DNA of 64,000 nt from Antricoccus suffuscus (GCF_003003235.1 NZ_PVUE01000002.1:186001-250000), one strand, 5' to 3'. Counted from the first letter of the stretch, positions 45,377-55,078 are shown. Translations and numbers: made by a program. The notes: generated from the letters alone by a model not told the origin.

Positions 45377-46465
45377 ATGACCGGACGCACTCGTACGCCG
45401 GCCACGCCGCTGCACTTCCGTGGCGTGCTGCTGCCGGGCGATGATGAACGCGACATCTACGTCTCCGATGGCGTGCTGAGCTTCGAACCGGTCCCTGGCG
45501 CTGAAACCGTTTTGAACGGCGGCTGGATTGTGCCGGGTCTGGTCGATGCGCATTGCCATGTCGGCCTCGATGAACACGGATTCGACGACGCCAAGGTCCG
45601 TGGGCACGCCGAGACCGACCGGGACGCCGGCGTCGCGACCCTTCGCGACTGCGGTTCGGCGTTGGATACCCGCTGGATGGACGACGACGTCGACATGCCG
45701 CAGGTGATCCGCGCCGGTCGGCATATCGGTCGGCCAAAGCGCTACATCGCCGGAATGGCGGTCGAAATCGACCCCGCGGACTTCACCGCCGAGGTTGAGC
45801 GTCAGGCCAAAGCGGGCGACGGCTGGGTCAAGATCGTCGGTGACTGGATCGACCGTGGTAGGGGAGACCTGGCCCCGCTCTGGCCCCGTGAACAGCTGAC
45901 CGCCGGCATGCAGCGCGCACACGAACTGGGAGCCAAGGTCACCGCGCACACCTTCTGCGAAGAAGCGATCCCGGACCTTATCGAGTCCGGGATCGACTGC
46001 ATCGAACACGGCACCGGCATCACCGACGACATCCTCGCCACCATGGCAGAACGCGGCACCGCGCTGGTGCCTACCGTCATCAACATCGCCAACTTCCCGG
46101 GGTTCGCCGCTGCGGCGACGAAGTATCCGACGTACGCCGCGCACATGCTCGCACTTCATGAATCGATGCCGACCCGAATCCGTAATGCATACGAAGCCGG
46201 TGTGCCGATCTACGCCGGAACCGACGCCGGCGGCTCAATTCCACATGGCACGATCGGTAAAGAGGTCCAGGCGCTACACGGCGTCGGGCTAAGTGCGTTT
46301 GACGCGCTGGGCGCGGCATCCTGGCGGGCGCGCGAATGGCTCGGTGTGCGTGGTGTCGAGGAGGGCGCGCCGGCTAACTTCTCTTGCTACGCAAGCAATC
46401 CGCTCGACGATCTCGGCGTACTCGACGATCCGGCCTGCGTCGTACTGCGTGGTCGGATCTACTGA
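45377..46465 (+). CDS. amidohydrolase family protein
   Basis: This metal-dependent hydrolase has the amidohydrolase signature VDAHCHVG near residue 55, metal ligands in TAHTFCEEA and CIEHGTGI, and the catalytic Asp in YAGTDAGG. It is close in length to the mycobacterial gene that also lies between ffh and rpsP. The substrate is unknown; imidazolonepropionase-like or peptidase-like activities are possible. AAGGAG at the ffh stop serves as ribosome site. Confidence 0.88.
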   Translation: MTGRTRTPATPLHFRGVLLPGDDERDIYVSDGVLSFEPVPGAETVLNGGWIVPGLVDAHCHVGLDEHGFDDAKVRGHAETDRDAGVATLRDCGSALDTRWMDDDVDMPQVIRAGRHIGRPKRYIAGMAVEIDPADFTAEVERQAKAGDGWVKIVGDWIDRGRGDLAPLWPREQLTAGMQRAHELGAKVTAHTFCEEAIPDLIESGIDCIEHGTGITDDILATMAERGTALVPTVINIANFPGFAAAATKYPTYAAHMLALHESMPTRIRNAYEAGVPIYAGTDAGGSIPHGTIGKEVQALHGVGLSAFDALGAASWRAREWLGVRGVEEGAPANFSCYASNPLDDLGVLDDPACVVLRGRIY

Positions 46466-46490
46466 GACCGACGCACGTAAGATTGCCGCC

Positions 46491-47903
46491 ATGGCAAAAA
46501 AGAGCGTCCTGACGCCGCAGTCTGAAGACTTCCCCCGCTGGTACCAAGATGTCGTGGCGAAGGCCGAGATGGCCGACAACGGTCCGGTCCGCGGCACGAT
46601 GGTCATCCGGCCGTATGGCTACTCAATCTGGGAGCGCATGCAGTCCGAGATGGATACACGGATCAAGGACGCCGGAGCCAAGAATGCCTACTTCCCGCTG
46701 TTCATTCCTCAGTCGTACCTGACGAAAGAAGCCGATCACGTCGAGGGTTTCGCGCCCGAACTCGCGGTCGTCACCCACGGCGGCGGCAAAGAGCTTGAGG
46801 AACCGATCGTCGTACGTCCGACTTCTGAGACGGTCATCGGCGAGTACATGGCGAAGTGGATTAACTCCTACCGGGACCTGCCTCTGCTGCTGAACCAGTG
46901 GGCCAACGTCGTGCGCTGGGAACTTCGGCCGCGAATCTTCCTGCGCACCAGTGAGTTTCTGTGGCAAGAGGGTCATACTGCGCATGCGACCCGCGAGGAT
47001 GCCGCGGCGTACGCCCACCACATCCATCGCGAGGTCTACGAGGACTTCATGGTCAACGTGCTCGCGATGCCGGTCATCCGCGGACGCAAGACGGCCAGCG
47101 AGCGATTCGCCGGCGCGATCAACACGCTTGCCCTAGAGGCGATGATGCGCGACGGTAAAGCGTTGCAGATGGGCACCTCGCACGAGCTCGGCCAGAACTT
47201 CGCCAACGCCTTCGGCATCAAGTACCTCGCCTCGTCGGGCACGCAAGAGGTCTGCTGGACAGCCTCATGGGGTACGTCGACGCGGATGATCGGTGGCCTG
47301 ATCATGTCGCACGGTGACGATGCGGGCCTGCGGATACCGCCGCGGCTCGCACCGATCCAGGTACTCGTGATGATTGTCAAGGACGGCGACGGCGTCAGTG
47401 AGGCCGCCGCTGCGATCGTCGCGGACCTGAAGGCCGCCGGCGTACGGGTCGAACTCGATGACCGCACCGACACGGCGTTCGGGCGACGCGCCGTCGACGC
47501 CGAGCTCAAGGGCATTCCGGTGCGCGTCGAGGTCGGTCCTCGTGACGTCGCAGAGGGCAAGGTGACCGTCGCCCGCCGGATCGGCGGCGGTAAAGAGCCG
47601 ATCGCGTTCGAGTCCGCGGCCGCTTTGGTGACCCGCGCGCTCGACGAGGATCATCAGGCGCTGTACGACGAGGCGCTGGCGCACCGCGAGAACAACACGG
47701 TCGACGTGCGGACCATCGGGGAAGCGGCCGAGGCCGCGGCGACCGGGTTCGCGCGGATCCCGTGGGCGACGCTCGGAGTCGCGGGAGAGAAGGAACTGGC
47801 CGCATCAGCCATCACCGTGCGCTGTCTCGTGCGCCCAGACGGCGAGATACCCGAGTCCGACGACGAGGACGGCGCGCTGGCCGTCGTGGCCCGCGCCTAC
47901 TAA
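46491..47903 (+). CDS. proS: prolyl-tRNA synthetase, short eukaryote/archaeal-like type
   Basis: This class II synthetase of 470 residues lacks the large editing insertion of the E. coli type. Motifs include GTMVIRPYGYSIWERMQ, RPTSETVIGEYMAKW, LRPRIFLRTSEFLWQEGHTAH (motif 2) and the motif 3 region WGTSTRMIGGLIM, followed by the anticodon-binding domain and a C-terminal RCLVRPDGEIP segment. The ATG at 46491 gives the normal start MAKKSVLTPQSEDFPRWY. Upstream in-frame codons overlap the amidohydrolase gene and are rejected. Confidence 0.95.
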   Translation: MAKKSVLTPQSEDFPRWYQDVVAKAEMADNGPVRGTMVIRPYGYSIWERMQSEMDTRIKDAGAKNAYFPLFIPQSYLTKEADHVEGFAPELAVVTHGGGKELEEPIVVRPTSETVIGEYMAKWINSYRDLPLLLNQWANVVRWELRPRIFLRTSEFLWQEGHTAHATREDAAAYAHHIHREVYEDFMVNVLAMPVIRGRKTASERFAGAINTLALEAMMRDGKALQMGTSHELGQNFANAFGIKYLASSGTQEVCWTASWGTSTRMIGGLIMSHGDDAGLRIPPRLAPIQVLVMIVKDGDGVSEAAAAIVADLKAAGVRVELDDRTDTAFGRRAVDAELKGIPVRVEVGPRDVAEGKVTVARRIGGGKEPIAFESAAALVTRALDEDHQALYDEALAHRENNTVDVRTIGEAAEAAATGFARIPWATLGVAGEKELAASAITVRCLVRPDGEIPESDDEDGALAVVARAY

Positions 47904-48098
47904 AGCTGTGCAATCGGGCACGCCGCTACCGGTGAGCGTGGGCCGTCTGGCAGAATGGCGTGGTTGATGTTCGACGTTACGACCGGCCCTCTACCGAAGT
48001 CGTGGCCCGAATCAATTTACGAGTTGGTGGCCACAGCGCAACCCCACGCGCCACACCGCCGACTCACCCGAATTTCCGGATGGAGCAGTAACAAAAAA

Positions 48099-48575
48099 GT
48101 GGCAACCAAAATCAAGCTCATGCGTATGGGCAAAAAGCGCGCGCCGTACTACCGCATCGTCGTCGCAGATGCCCGCACGAAGCGTGATGGACGCTCGATC
48201 GAGACGATCGGCAAGTACCACCCCAAGGAAGAGCCGTCGTTCATCGAGGTCGACTCCGAGCGTGCGCAGTACTGGCTGACCGTCGGCGCGCAGCCGACCG
48301 ACGCGGTCGCCGCGATCCTCAAGGTGACCGGTGACTGGCAAGCCTTCAAGGGCGAGTCCGCTCCTGAGCCGATGAAGGTCAGGGAGCCCAAGCCGGACAA
48401 GAAGGCCGCCTACGAGGCAGCTCTCGCGGGTGCGCAGGTCGATGCCGACACCACCGCTACGACGCCGAAGAAGAAGAAGGCGCCAAAGGCCGACGCCCCT
48501 AAGGCCGACGCCCCTAAGGCCGATGGCGCCAAGGGCGACGAGGCTAAGAGCGAGCCCGCCAAGGACGAGAAGTAG
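48099..48575 (+). CDS. rpsP: 30S ribosomal protein S16
   Basis: S16 helps fold the 16S rRNA 5' domain. The core [20 protein letters not shown] to about residue 85 is standard. The tail to residue 158 is Lys/Ala/Asp-rich with repeated PKADA units, a common actinobacterial extension. The GTG at 48099 is taken as start since upstream in-frame codons encode no S16 sequence. The stop overlaps khpA. Confidence 0.95.
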   Translation: MATKIKLMRMGKKRAPYYRIVVADARTKRDGRSIETIGKYHPKEEPSFIEVDSERAQYWLTVGAQPTDAVAAILKVTGDWQAFKGESAPEPMKVREPKPDKKAAYEAALAGAQVDADTTATTPKKKKAPKADAPKADAPKADGAKGDEAKSEPAKDEK

Positions 48576-48808
48576 TGCTCGAAGAGGCCCTCTCGCACCT
48601 CGTGCGCGGGATTGTGGCCAACCCCGATGACGTGCAGGTCGACATGGTGACGACCCGTCGCGGTCGGGTCCTTGAGGTCCGGGTGCATCCCGATGATCTG
48701 GGTAAGGTCATCGGCCGCAGCGGTCGCACGGCCAAGTCACTCCGTCAGGTTGTCTCCGCCGTCGGCGGCAAGGGTATTCGCGTCGACGTGGTCGACGTCG
48801 ACGAGTAA
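48575..48808 (+). CDS. khpA: KH-domain RNA-binding protein KhpA
   Basis: This 77-residue protein is a single KH domain with the GxxG-type loop in KVIGRSGRTAKSLR. KhpA binds RNA, often with KhpB, and affects translation and cell size in other Gram-positives. The GTG overlaps the rpsP stop (TAGTG), so its production is coupled to S16. A strong hairpin follows 20 bases after its stop. Confidence 0.94.
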   Translation: MLEEALSHLVRGIVANPDDVQVDMVTTRRGRVLEVRVHPDDLGKVIGRSGRTAKSLRQVVSAVGGKGIRVDVVDVDE

Positions 48809-48828
48809 CAACTCACTGCTCTGCCAGA

Positions 48829-48876
48829 TTGTGGGCAGGTGGATCGAGCTTTCGATCTGCCTGCCCACAACTGTTT
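48829..48876 (+). terminator. strong hairpin between khpA and rimM
   Basis: The arms 48829-48847 and 48852-48870 (outer TTGTGGGCAGG/CCTGCCCACAA) form a 19-bp stem with two wobbles and a 4-base loop, followed by CTGTTTTCC. It separates rpsP-khpA from rimM-trmD, which are one operon in many bacteria. Confidence 0.85.
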
Positions 48877-48983
48877 TCCGGCACCCGAACGAGCGGTCCG
48901 CATCGTGCGCGCGTTCTGGGTGTGAAAGGCCGGGAGTGCCTGCTTAGGATGGGTCTCTCATCATTGACGTCGTGGAGGTCTGC

Positions 48984-49535
48984 ATGCAGTTGGTCGTCGG
49001 GCGGATCGGAAAGGCGCACGGCATCCGTGGCGAGGTCAACGTCTCTTTGCGCACTGACGAACCGGAGGACCGGTTCGCCATTGGATCGGTGATCGTGACC
49101 GACCCACCCGAACGGGGACCGTTGACGGTTACCTCGATGCGATTCGCGTCGGGGCGTCTCGTCGTCGGCTTCAAGGAGGTCGCCGACCGTACTGCCGCCG
49201 AGAAGTACCAGGGGACCATGCTCGTGGTCGACACCGACGACCTGCCGGCGATCGACGATGACGACGAGTACTACGACCACGAGCTGGTCGGAATGCGTGC
49301 AGTCATTTCCGAGTCCGAAACCGATTCTGACACCGAGTCCGCGTCCGAGCTCGTCGTTGGTGTCGTGATCGACGTAGTGCACGGATCCGGAGGCGACACG
49401 TTGGTGATCAAACCGGCCGGCTCCCACGGGCGCCGCGAGCTGCTGATCCCGTTCGTTCGTGCGATCGTGCCCACTGTCGACCGGGCGGCCCGGGTGATCT
49501 ACCTCGACCCGCCTGACGGGCTGCTCGACCTGTGA
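48984..49535 (+). CDS. rimM: ribosome maturation factor RimM
   Basis: RimM assists 30S head assembly near S19. The product begins [19 protein letters not shown] and ends with the PRC-barrel part ([23 protein letters not shown]-like). A Glu/Asp/Ser-rich insert ([14 protein letters not shown]) near residue 110 expands the barrel. The ATG at 48984 has GGAGG six bases upstream. The stop overlaps trmD in GTGA. Confidence 0.95.
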   Translation: MQLVVGRIGKAHGIRGEVNVSLRTDEPEDRFAIGSVIVTDPPERGPLTVTSMRFASGRLVVGFKEVADRTAAEKYQGTMLVVDTDDLPAIDDDDEYYDHELVGMRAVISESETDSDTESASELVVGVVIDVVHGSGGDTLVIKPAGSHGRRELLIPFVRAIVPTVDRAARVIYLDPPDGLLDL

Positions 49536-50287
49536 ACGACCCGTCGCTGCGCCTCGATGTCATCACGGTCTTCCCTGGGTATCTCGCGCCCGTACATGAG
49601 TCGCTGGTGGGTAAGGCCATCGAGCGCGGCCAGATCTCATTCGGCGTACACGATCTTCGACGTTGGACGCACGACGTCCATCATTCGGTCGATGACTCGC
49701 CGTACGGCGGTGGCCCGGGCATGGTGATGAGACCGACGATCTGGGGCGACGCGCTCGACGAGATCCTCACTGCTGACGCGACGCTGATAGTGCCGACGCC
49801 GGCAGGTCGGTTGTTCGACCAGTCCGTCGCGCACGAGTTGGCGGCAGAGTCGCACCTCGTGTTCGCGTGCGGCCGTTACGAGGGCATCGACCAGCGCGTA
49901 GTCGACGACGCGGCGCGCAAGGTCACCGTCCGCGAGCTGAGCATTGGCGACTATGTCCTGGCCGGTGGGGAAGTGGCCACACTTGTCATGATCGAGGCGA
50001 TCGCCCGCTTGCTCCCCGGCGTACTCGGCAACTCGGAGTCGGCGGTCGACGACTCGCACTCCAACGGGCTGCTGGAAGGACCGTCGTACACCAGACCCGA
50101 GAGCTGGCGCGACCTTGACGTGCCGGCCGTCTTGCGCTCGGGCAACCACGCGGCGATCTCCCGGTGGCGTCGGGACGAATCGCTGCGTCGTACCGCTGTA
50201 CGACGCCCCGACCTTTTAGACAAGATCGCACCCGGGCAGTTGGACCGCCGGGACCGTGAGATATTGGATCCGGACACCGGGTCGTAG
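49532..50287 (+). CDS. trmD: tRNA (guanine(37)-N(1))-methyltransferase
   Basis: TrmD methylates G37 of tRNAs with a CCN-type anticodon end to prevent frameshifting. The deep-trefoil knot motifs [11 protein letters not shown] (about 57-67), [11 protein letters not shown] and [10 protein letters not shown] are complete in this 251-residue protein. The GTG overlaps the rimM stop. A 270-base gap precedes rplS. Confidence 0.97.
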   Translation: MNDPSLRLDVITVFPGYLAPVHESLVGKAIERGQISFGVHDLRRWTHDVHHSVDDSPYGGGPGMVMRPTIWGDALDEILTADATLIVPTPAGRLFDQSVAHELAAESHLVFACGRYEGIDQRVVDDAARKVTVRELSIGDYVLAGGEVATLVMIEAIARLLPGVLGNSESAVDDSHSNGLLEGPSYTRPESWRDLDVPAVLRSGNHAAISRWRRDESLRRTAVRRPDLLDKIAPGQLDRRDREILDPDTGS

Positions 50288-50557
50288 CATCGTCGCGCGA
50301 GATCTGCTCGACGTTGAGCAACATCACGTGGGCAAGAACCACCCCGCGCTACCAATGGAAGTCGCGATAGTGCACAATTAACGGGTTGCCCATTTAGGAA
50401 TCCGTCGATTCCGGCACGCGCGGCGACACCCACAACTTGCCACCGCAGCGCGGTACGACGCTGCCAACGGTGGGCGTAGCTTGACCGAACAACGTACATA
50501 AGGCACCGGGCGCGACCAGCCGGCCCGGGGCAGATGACTGAAGGAAGCGACCTAGCC
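50288..50557 (+). promoter_or_regulatory. 270-nt leader region of rplS
   Basis: The gap between trmD and rplS has no gene. It contains GGAATC-CGTC-GATTCC (50397-50412) and other weaker stems. The length suggests a separate rplS promoter and perhaps a ribosomal-protein leader. No specific class is recognised. Confidence 0.35.
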
Positions 50558-50905
50558 ATGAACGTGCTTGACTCCATTGACGCGGACACCCTCCGCGAAG
50601 ACATCCCGGCGTTCCGCCCCGGTGACACGGTCAAGGTGCGGGTGAAGGTCGTCGAAGGCACCCGCTCGCGTATCCAGGACTTCCAGGGCGTTGTCATTCG
50701 CCGCCACGGTGCGGGCGCACGTGAAACGTTCACCGTCCGCAAGATCAGCTCTGGCGTTGGCGTCGAGCGCACCTTCCCGGTGCACACCCCGGTCATCGAG
50801 GCCATCGAGGTCATGACCCGCGGTGACGTCCGTCGCGCCAAGCTCTACTACCTGCGCAACCTTCGCGGCAAGGCAGCCAAGATCAAAGAACGCCGCTTCA
50901 AGTAG
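50558..50905 (+). CDS. rplS: 50S ribosomal protein L19
   Basis: L19 lies at the subunit interface. The 115-residue product begins [22 protein letters not shown] and includes [10 protein letters not shown] and the C-terminal [10 protein letters not shown]. The ATG at 50558 matches the family start; the ATG 24 bases upstream adds MTEGSDLA and is less likely. AAGGA lies 12 bases before it. Confidence 0.96.
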   Translation: MNVLDSIDADTLREDIPAFRPGDTVKVRVKVVEGTRSRIQDFQGVVIRRHGAGARETFTVRKISSGVGVERTFPVHTPVIEAIEVMTRGDVRRAKLYYLRNLRGKAAKIKERRFK

Positions 50906-51421
50906 CGCGTCCCGCTCCACGCACGCTTGTCCCACGGTCCATCCGGGCCTGGGCGGCGTGCGTTTTGCGTTTGCCGTCCGCTCGCCGGTAATAGCGTGTC
51001 CGGTTCGAAGCTTTGGTTCAGTCGACGGCAGATCTAGCGTTTGGTCAACGCGCGTGGGAGAAGTTCGGCGCGATGAACGGCGACCGTACGCGACGTCCAG
51101 GTACTGGGGGATTGGTCGAGGCAGAAAACGTAGGTCCGCCGCTCCCGGCTAGCGATTTATGAATGGGCGGCGCGTCTGGGAGCGTGATGGGTCCTCGGGT
51201 CCAGACATGGTTGGACGGCGTGAATCGCAACGGTGCGTGTGGACCCAATATGGACTGCTCGATGATTGGGGTGTCCGATTGCGGACCGATCAGATCGCAC
51301 TGGGCCGCTAGCTAGCGATCCAAAACCCGAGCGGCCAGCGGGGACCACGGAGTGCTCACAGGATGAGCAGGCCGGTAACCACAGCGAACAGTGCTGCACG
51401 GGCGGTTTCCGTTCGGCACGT
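50906..51421. other. gene-free stretch after rplS
   Basis: The first part holds the rplS terminator. Beyond it no frame shows a recognisable protein, and codon use looks random in all six frames. A palindrome GCTAGCTAGC lies at 51308-51317. It could be remains of decayed genes. Confidence 0.5.
50919..50966 (+). terminator. rplS terminator
   Basis: ACGCACGC (50919-50926) pairs with GCGTGCGT (50956-50963), with inner CCCA/TGGG pairing, followed by TTTGCG. Confidence 0.75.
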
Positions 51422-52273
51422 CTAATTGCCGAACGAAGCGACTGCCCGTTCCGGCACACCGCGAGTGCGATGACGGGATGCCACGGCGAAACCGGCCCAG
51501 AAAACAAGCACGAAGACGAGGACGTTGAGCGCCGGTCCGACAACCTGGTCCACCGAAAGAAACGGCGCAGATATCAGCCCATTGGTGATGACCACGCAGA
51601 CCCAAACCCCGCCGACTAGCAGCAGCCCGGCTACCGCCTGACGCCGGTCGGTCGACCTGACCAGCGCAAGAGCGCCAGCGACCATCAGCAAGACAGTCAA
51701 CGGCCCTCCAGGTATCCACGCGAGCACCGGAACATTCGGCGATCTTCCGGTGAGCGCACCGGTATGCCACAACCACGTGACGGTGGCGCCGGCAATAAAA
51801 ATGAGTGCCGGCCCCAGCGCGAGGCGACGGACCTCACCGCGGTGATAACCGATCCCCACCAGCACTAACAAGCCCACCAGCAGCAGCGCCGTCGGCGCCA
51901 GCGGCACCGTCCAGGTGAATGAGCCGAGTGGCCGGTAGAGCTGACGAGCCGCTAAAAACGCGAGCGGGACAGCCGATCCGAGCGCCAGCAGCACGACCAG
52001 CCGTCGGTGTCCCCGCCACGCGGCTGCCAGCACCGTCAGCGAAACCGCGACCGCGGCGAGAATCGTCCAGATCGTCGCGTGCGGGTGAATGAACCTGACA
52101 TCTACCTGCCCGGTCACCGGGTTGAGTGTACTGACGCTGGCGTTCCGCGGCGCGCGGGCAGTCACACCGACATACAGCGATCCTGCAATCACCACGGACA
52201 CCAGCAGCAGCGCGTAATTCGCCGCTGCCGCACACGCCCAGTTCACGCGGCCCCACACCGCCCGCGCCCTCAT
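51422..52273 (-). CDS. multi-pass membrane protein of unknown function
   Basis: The 283-residue product has about seven or eight hydrophobic helices and no soluble domain. I do not recognise a family. It is the third gene of a padR operon; its ATG overlaps the preceding stop (ATGA). The operon pattern suggests that it acts with the preceding membrane protein under PadR control, perhaps in envelope stress or efflux, but no transport motif is visible. Confidence 0.75.
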   Translation of the reverse strand: MRARAVWGRVNWACAAAANYALLLVSVVIAGSLYVGVTARAPRNASVSTLNPVTGQVDVRFIHPHATIWTILAAVAVSLTVLAAAWRGHRRLVVLLALGSAVPLAFLAARQLYRPLGSFTWTVPLAPTALLLVGLLVLVGIGYHRGEVRRLALGPALIFIAGATVTWLWHTGALTGRSPNVPVLAWIPGGPLTVLLMVAGALALVRSTDRRQAVAGLLLVGGVWVCVVITNGLISAPFLSVDQVVGPALNVLVFVLVFWAGFAVASRHRTRGVPERAVASFGN

Positions 52274-53295
52274 CTCGCCGCCGCTTCATGAGGTGGCGAG
52301 GCACCGAGACGCGGGCCACCGACGAGTATCGCCACAACGACGACCGCACCTATCGCCACGGCGCCGTTGCCCAGTATCTGAGCGATCACCGCGGGCGGGT
52401 ACACCGAGACAAATAGCGCCGGTAACGCGGCGTACCAGCCGATCGCGAGCAGCCCGACACTCACGACCGCGACCCTGCGGGAGGCGGCGCCACCAATCAG
52501 CACCGCCGCACCCAGGATCATGACCGCCGCCACTATGCCATCGCCAGCCGGGACCAGCCAGTTCAGTACCGAGACCTCCACCCGCGTTCCGAACAAGCCC
52601 GCATGATGAGCAAGGGCGGCACCGATCAGCAGCAGGAACACCCACGCCCCGCGGCTGCGCCGCGCGGGCGCGGAGCTGAGGACACCGATCCCGGCCAGCA
52701 CGCAAAACGCGGCGACCACCACACCCACGGCCGACTGCCCGGCCAGCCATGCCCCGATTGCGAGAACCCCACCCGCGGCACAGCACACCGCGGGCGCCAC
52801 GCGTAGGCGCATCATCCTCAACCCGACCGCGCCCAGGACGCAGGCACTGACCGCTAGTTCCGCGATCGGTATGGACGTGCCACCGTCATACGAGGCGGAG
52901 GAGGTGAGTACCTGTGTGATACCGACATACCGCGCCGATGGCACCCGAGCCCCGGTGAAGGCCATGAGGATACTGACCGCCAGCAGTGCCAGCGCCGACA
53001 TGAGGGCGTGCGGCACCAGGCTGGCCGTCGCCGCCTTACCCAGGCGAGCGCCGTCCCGGGCCCGATCGGTCACCGCCGAACCATACGCCCGCGCCCGCAT
53101 CAACACTCCGTGCATGACGAGATTCGCCGCATCGGCGAACGTCCACCTGACGCCCGCGGCCAGTGACTCCACCAGCATGCCGAGCATCTCCGTTTCGCGG
53201 AACTGTCGCCAAGACCGCGGATACGCGCGCAGTAGTCGCTGATAACGCCGGACGATATGCTCCTCCACCAGTCGCGTGGGCTCGGTTGCGTTCAT
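52270..53295 (-). CDS. membrane protein with permease-prefix-like N-terminus
   Basis: The 341-residue product begins with a soluble segment (RYQRLLRAYPRSWRQFRETEMLGMLVE) like the permease-prefix domains found in PadR-linked membrane proteins, followed by about eight hydrophobic helices. The exact family is not known to me. The ATG overlaps the padR stop in ATGA, so translation is coupled to the regulator. Confidence 0.78.
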   Translation of the reverse strand: MNATEPTRLVEEHIVRRYQRLLRAYPRSWRQFRETEMLGMLVESLAAGVRWTFADAANLVMHGVLMRARAYGSAVTDRARDGARLGKAATASLVPHALMSALALLAVSILMAFTGARVPSARYVGITQVLTSSASYDGGTSIPIAELAVSACVLGAVGLRMMRLRVAPAVCCAAGGVLAIGAWLAGQSAVGVVVAAFCVLAGIGVLSSAPARRSRGAWVFLLLIGAALAHHAGLFGTRVEVSVLNWLVPAGDGIVAAVMILGAAVLIGGAASRRVAVVSVGLLAIGWYAALPALFVSVYPPAVIAQILGNGAVAIGAVVVVAILVGGPRLGASPPHEAAAR

Positions 53296-53636
53296 CGTGC
53301 CTGCGCCCCGTGCGCGTTCAGTCCGCGAAGTCGCCGCCCCGTGGCGCGCGCCATCGCGGCCCGCGCCGCCGTTTCTTCAGTCAGCACCGCCACGCCGGTA
53401 GCGGTGAGCCGGTAGTAGCGACGCAACCGCGACTCGATTACCTCTTCGTGGTCGACGACCACCAGCCCTTCGTTCGTCAGACGGTCCAGCGCCGCATACA
53501 AGGTGCCGGCCCGGATCTTCACCGCGCCACCAGATAGCTCTGTGGCATCACGCATGATCGCGTAGCCGTGCCGCGGCTGGTCGGCCAGTGCCGCGAGGAT
53601 CAGGTAGGTCGATGTCTGTAACGACGAGTGTGTCAT
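53292..53636 (-). CDS. PadR-family transcriptional regulator
   Basis: The 114-residue protein has the PadR winged helix: TYLILAALADQPRHGYAIMRD, KIRAGTLYAALDRLTNEGLV and SRLRRYYRLTATG. It probably represses its own operon, since an 11-bp perfect dyad lies directly at its start. No Shine-Dalgarno sequence is evident, so the mRNA may be leaderless or nearly so. The inducer is unknown. Confidence 0.95.
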   Translation of the reverse strand: MTHSSLQTSTYLILAALADQPRHGYAIMRDATELSGGAVKIRAGTLYAALDRLTNEGLVVVDHEEVIESRLRRYYRLTATGVAVLTEETAARAAMARATGRRLRGLNAHGAQAR

Positions 53637-53961
53637 TCAACTAGCATATACCGTTCATCGATATATGCTAGTGTGCGGAGAGCGACGACCACGCACTCCT
53701 CGCGCATCGATGAGCACGATCGTGGCATCACCGAGCGGCCGCCTGAGCTGCAGCGTAACGATGTTCGAGACTGAGTAATTCCTGTTGCGGTCGCCGATCA
53801 TTGACTTACCGGATCTGTACGCTGGTCCCAAATTCGGGCGCCGCGATCGTTGAGCACGGCGCGAATCATGTTGAGACGGTCGGCGCCTTGCTGTGACAGG
53901 ATTCTTGGCTGGTTGGACCCTGATACTTGGCTATAGCCTGCGTGGTTGGACGAGGAGGCGC
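53637..53961. other. divergent intergenic region, padR to broken membrane gene
   Basis: It holds the PadR dyad at one end and the GGAGG ribosome site of the broken gene at the other (53953-53957). A short minus-strand reading frame (about 53800-53876) looks protein-like but lacks a start. No gene is supported. Confidence 0.45.
53640..53672. promoter_or_regulatory. PadR operator dyad
   Basis: ACTAGCATATA (53640-53650) and TATATGCTAGT (53662-53672) are exact inverted repeats with 11 bases between, arm centres 22 bp (two turns) apart. The dyad ends three bases from the padR ATG and overlaps the TATATG that could be its -10 box. PadR regulators bind such AT-rich dyads. Confidence 0.8.
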
Positions 53962-54627
53962 ATGGACGATCACTTCCGACAACGGTTACGTCACCCGTGG
54001 TCTGCGGCGGCGCGGTTGCGCTTGGTGGCCGGGATCCTGGCCGGAGTGCTGACTGGTGGTTTCGCGGCCTGGGCCTATTAAGGCGGTTTCTTCCGGCCGC
54101 TCTCGCACACCTTCGGGTTGTGGATCCTCACCGTCGCGCTGGTCAGTGCCCGCCAGCTGCGCCGGTCGGCAGTAGCGGCCTCTTGTCTGGCGCTGCTGGC
54201 CGCCGTTTTGGCATTCTATGTCGGGAAGAAGGTCATGTGCGGCATCCGCTGCCCGGATATGCCGTACTCGCTGAACATAGTGCAGCTCGCCGAGTGGGAT
54301 GTGCTGGCGGTGATTGTCGGCGCGATTCTCGGCGCTATCTTCGCTGACATTGGCGCCGATGGCCGCCGCGGCGCTATTGCCGCAGCGGTCGCCGTTGGCC
54401 TGTTGGCCGCCGACGCCTACCGCCGCACCGACAACTATCCGGCCGAGGGGCAGGTGGTGATCGGCTTTGCCGTCCTGGCGGTCATCGCAGTTCTCGCGGT
54501 GGCCGTCCGGACGCCCCGCCACCTGTCAGCGATCGCGGCCTGGGCCGTGCCGACCGCCCTGATCGGCTACGGGCTGGTCTCTGCGCCGGACGCCATCGAG
54601 CAACTCTTGATCACTGGCAGTCTGTGA
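53962..54627 (+). pseudogene. DUF6518-like membrane protein gene broken by an in-frame TAA
   Basis: One frame runs from the ATG at 53962 (GGAGG five bases upstream) to 54627, interrupted only by TAA at codon 40 (54079-54081). Before it lies LRLVAGILAGVLTGGFAAWAY and after it GGFFRPLSHTFGLWILTVAL, which join as continuous membrane helices. The layout recalls DUF6518 proteins. The second part alone (from the ATG at 54118) could still give a 169-residue product. A sequencing error would restore the gene. Confidence 0.7.
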
Positions 54628-55078
54628 TCCTGAGCGAGGCTTTCGCTGACCCGAGCCTGTCATCCGCGCTCGATCAGGCTCGGGTCGGACGGATGATCTC
54701 CCGTTATGGCGGCTACGTCAGTAGTCCGCACATCGGGCTCGGGACACCGCTTCCAACACTGGAAATATATCGTGGACGTTGGCGGCACCGCGGCCGGCAA
54801 TCCGGCGTTGCTGTGTAATAAGCCGGGCGCCCCACGCATCAATACAGTCTCGACGGCCGCGCAACGATCGCTGCGGACACCGCCTTACGAGCCGTGTGGG
54901 CCCGGGTCTGGCGTGGGTACGTTGCCGCGTATTCACGGCGTTGCGCGCAGAGTCGCACCGTCGGCGGCACACGAGGGCGCGCGCGATTCGCCCGTTCGAT
55001 AGGTGCTGGAATATCACCACGGTGTACGACGAGGTCCTTCACCGCTAAAGAGCGTGCGCTGACCTAGGCTAAGACACG
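54628..55078. other. gene-free stretch before lepB
   Basis: No coding sequence is supported. An 11-bp inverted repeat, ACCCGAGCCTG (54649-54659) with CAGGCTCGGGT (54675-54685), lies just after the broken membrane gene; it has no T-run but may end its transcript. The last 60 bases must include the lepB promoter. Confidence 0.5.

Noticed and set aside
51001-51040. GGTTCGAAGC resembling a tRNA T-loop
   Set aside because: No acceptor, D or anticodon stems can be formed around it.
53800-53880. short minus-strand frame with protein-like composition (GADRLNMIRAVLNDRGARIW)
   Set aside because: No start codon with a ribosome site and under 60 codons; could be a remnant but is not supported.
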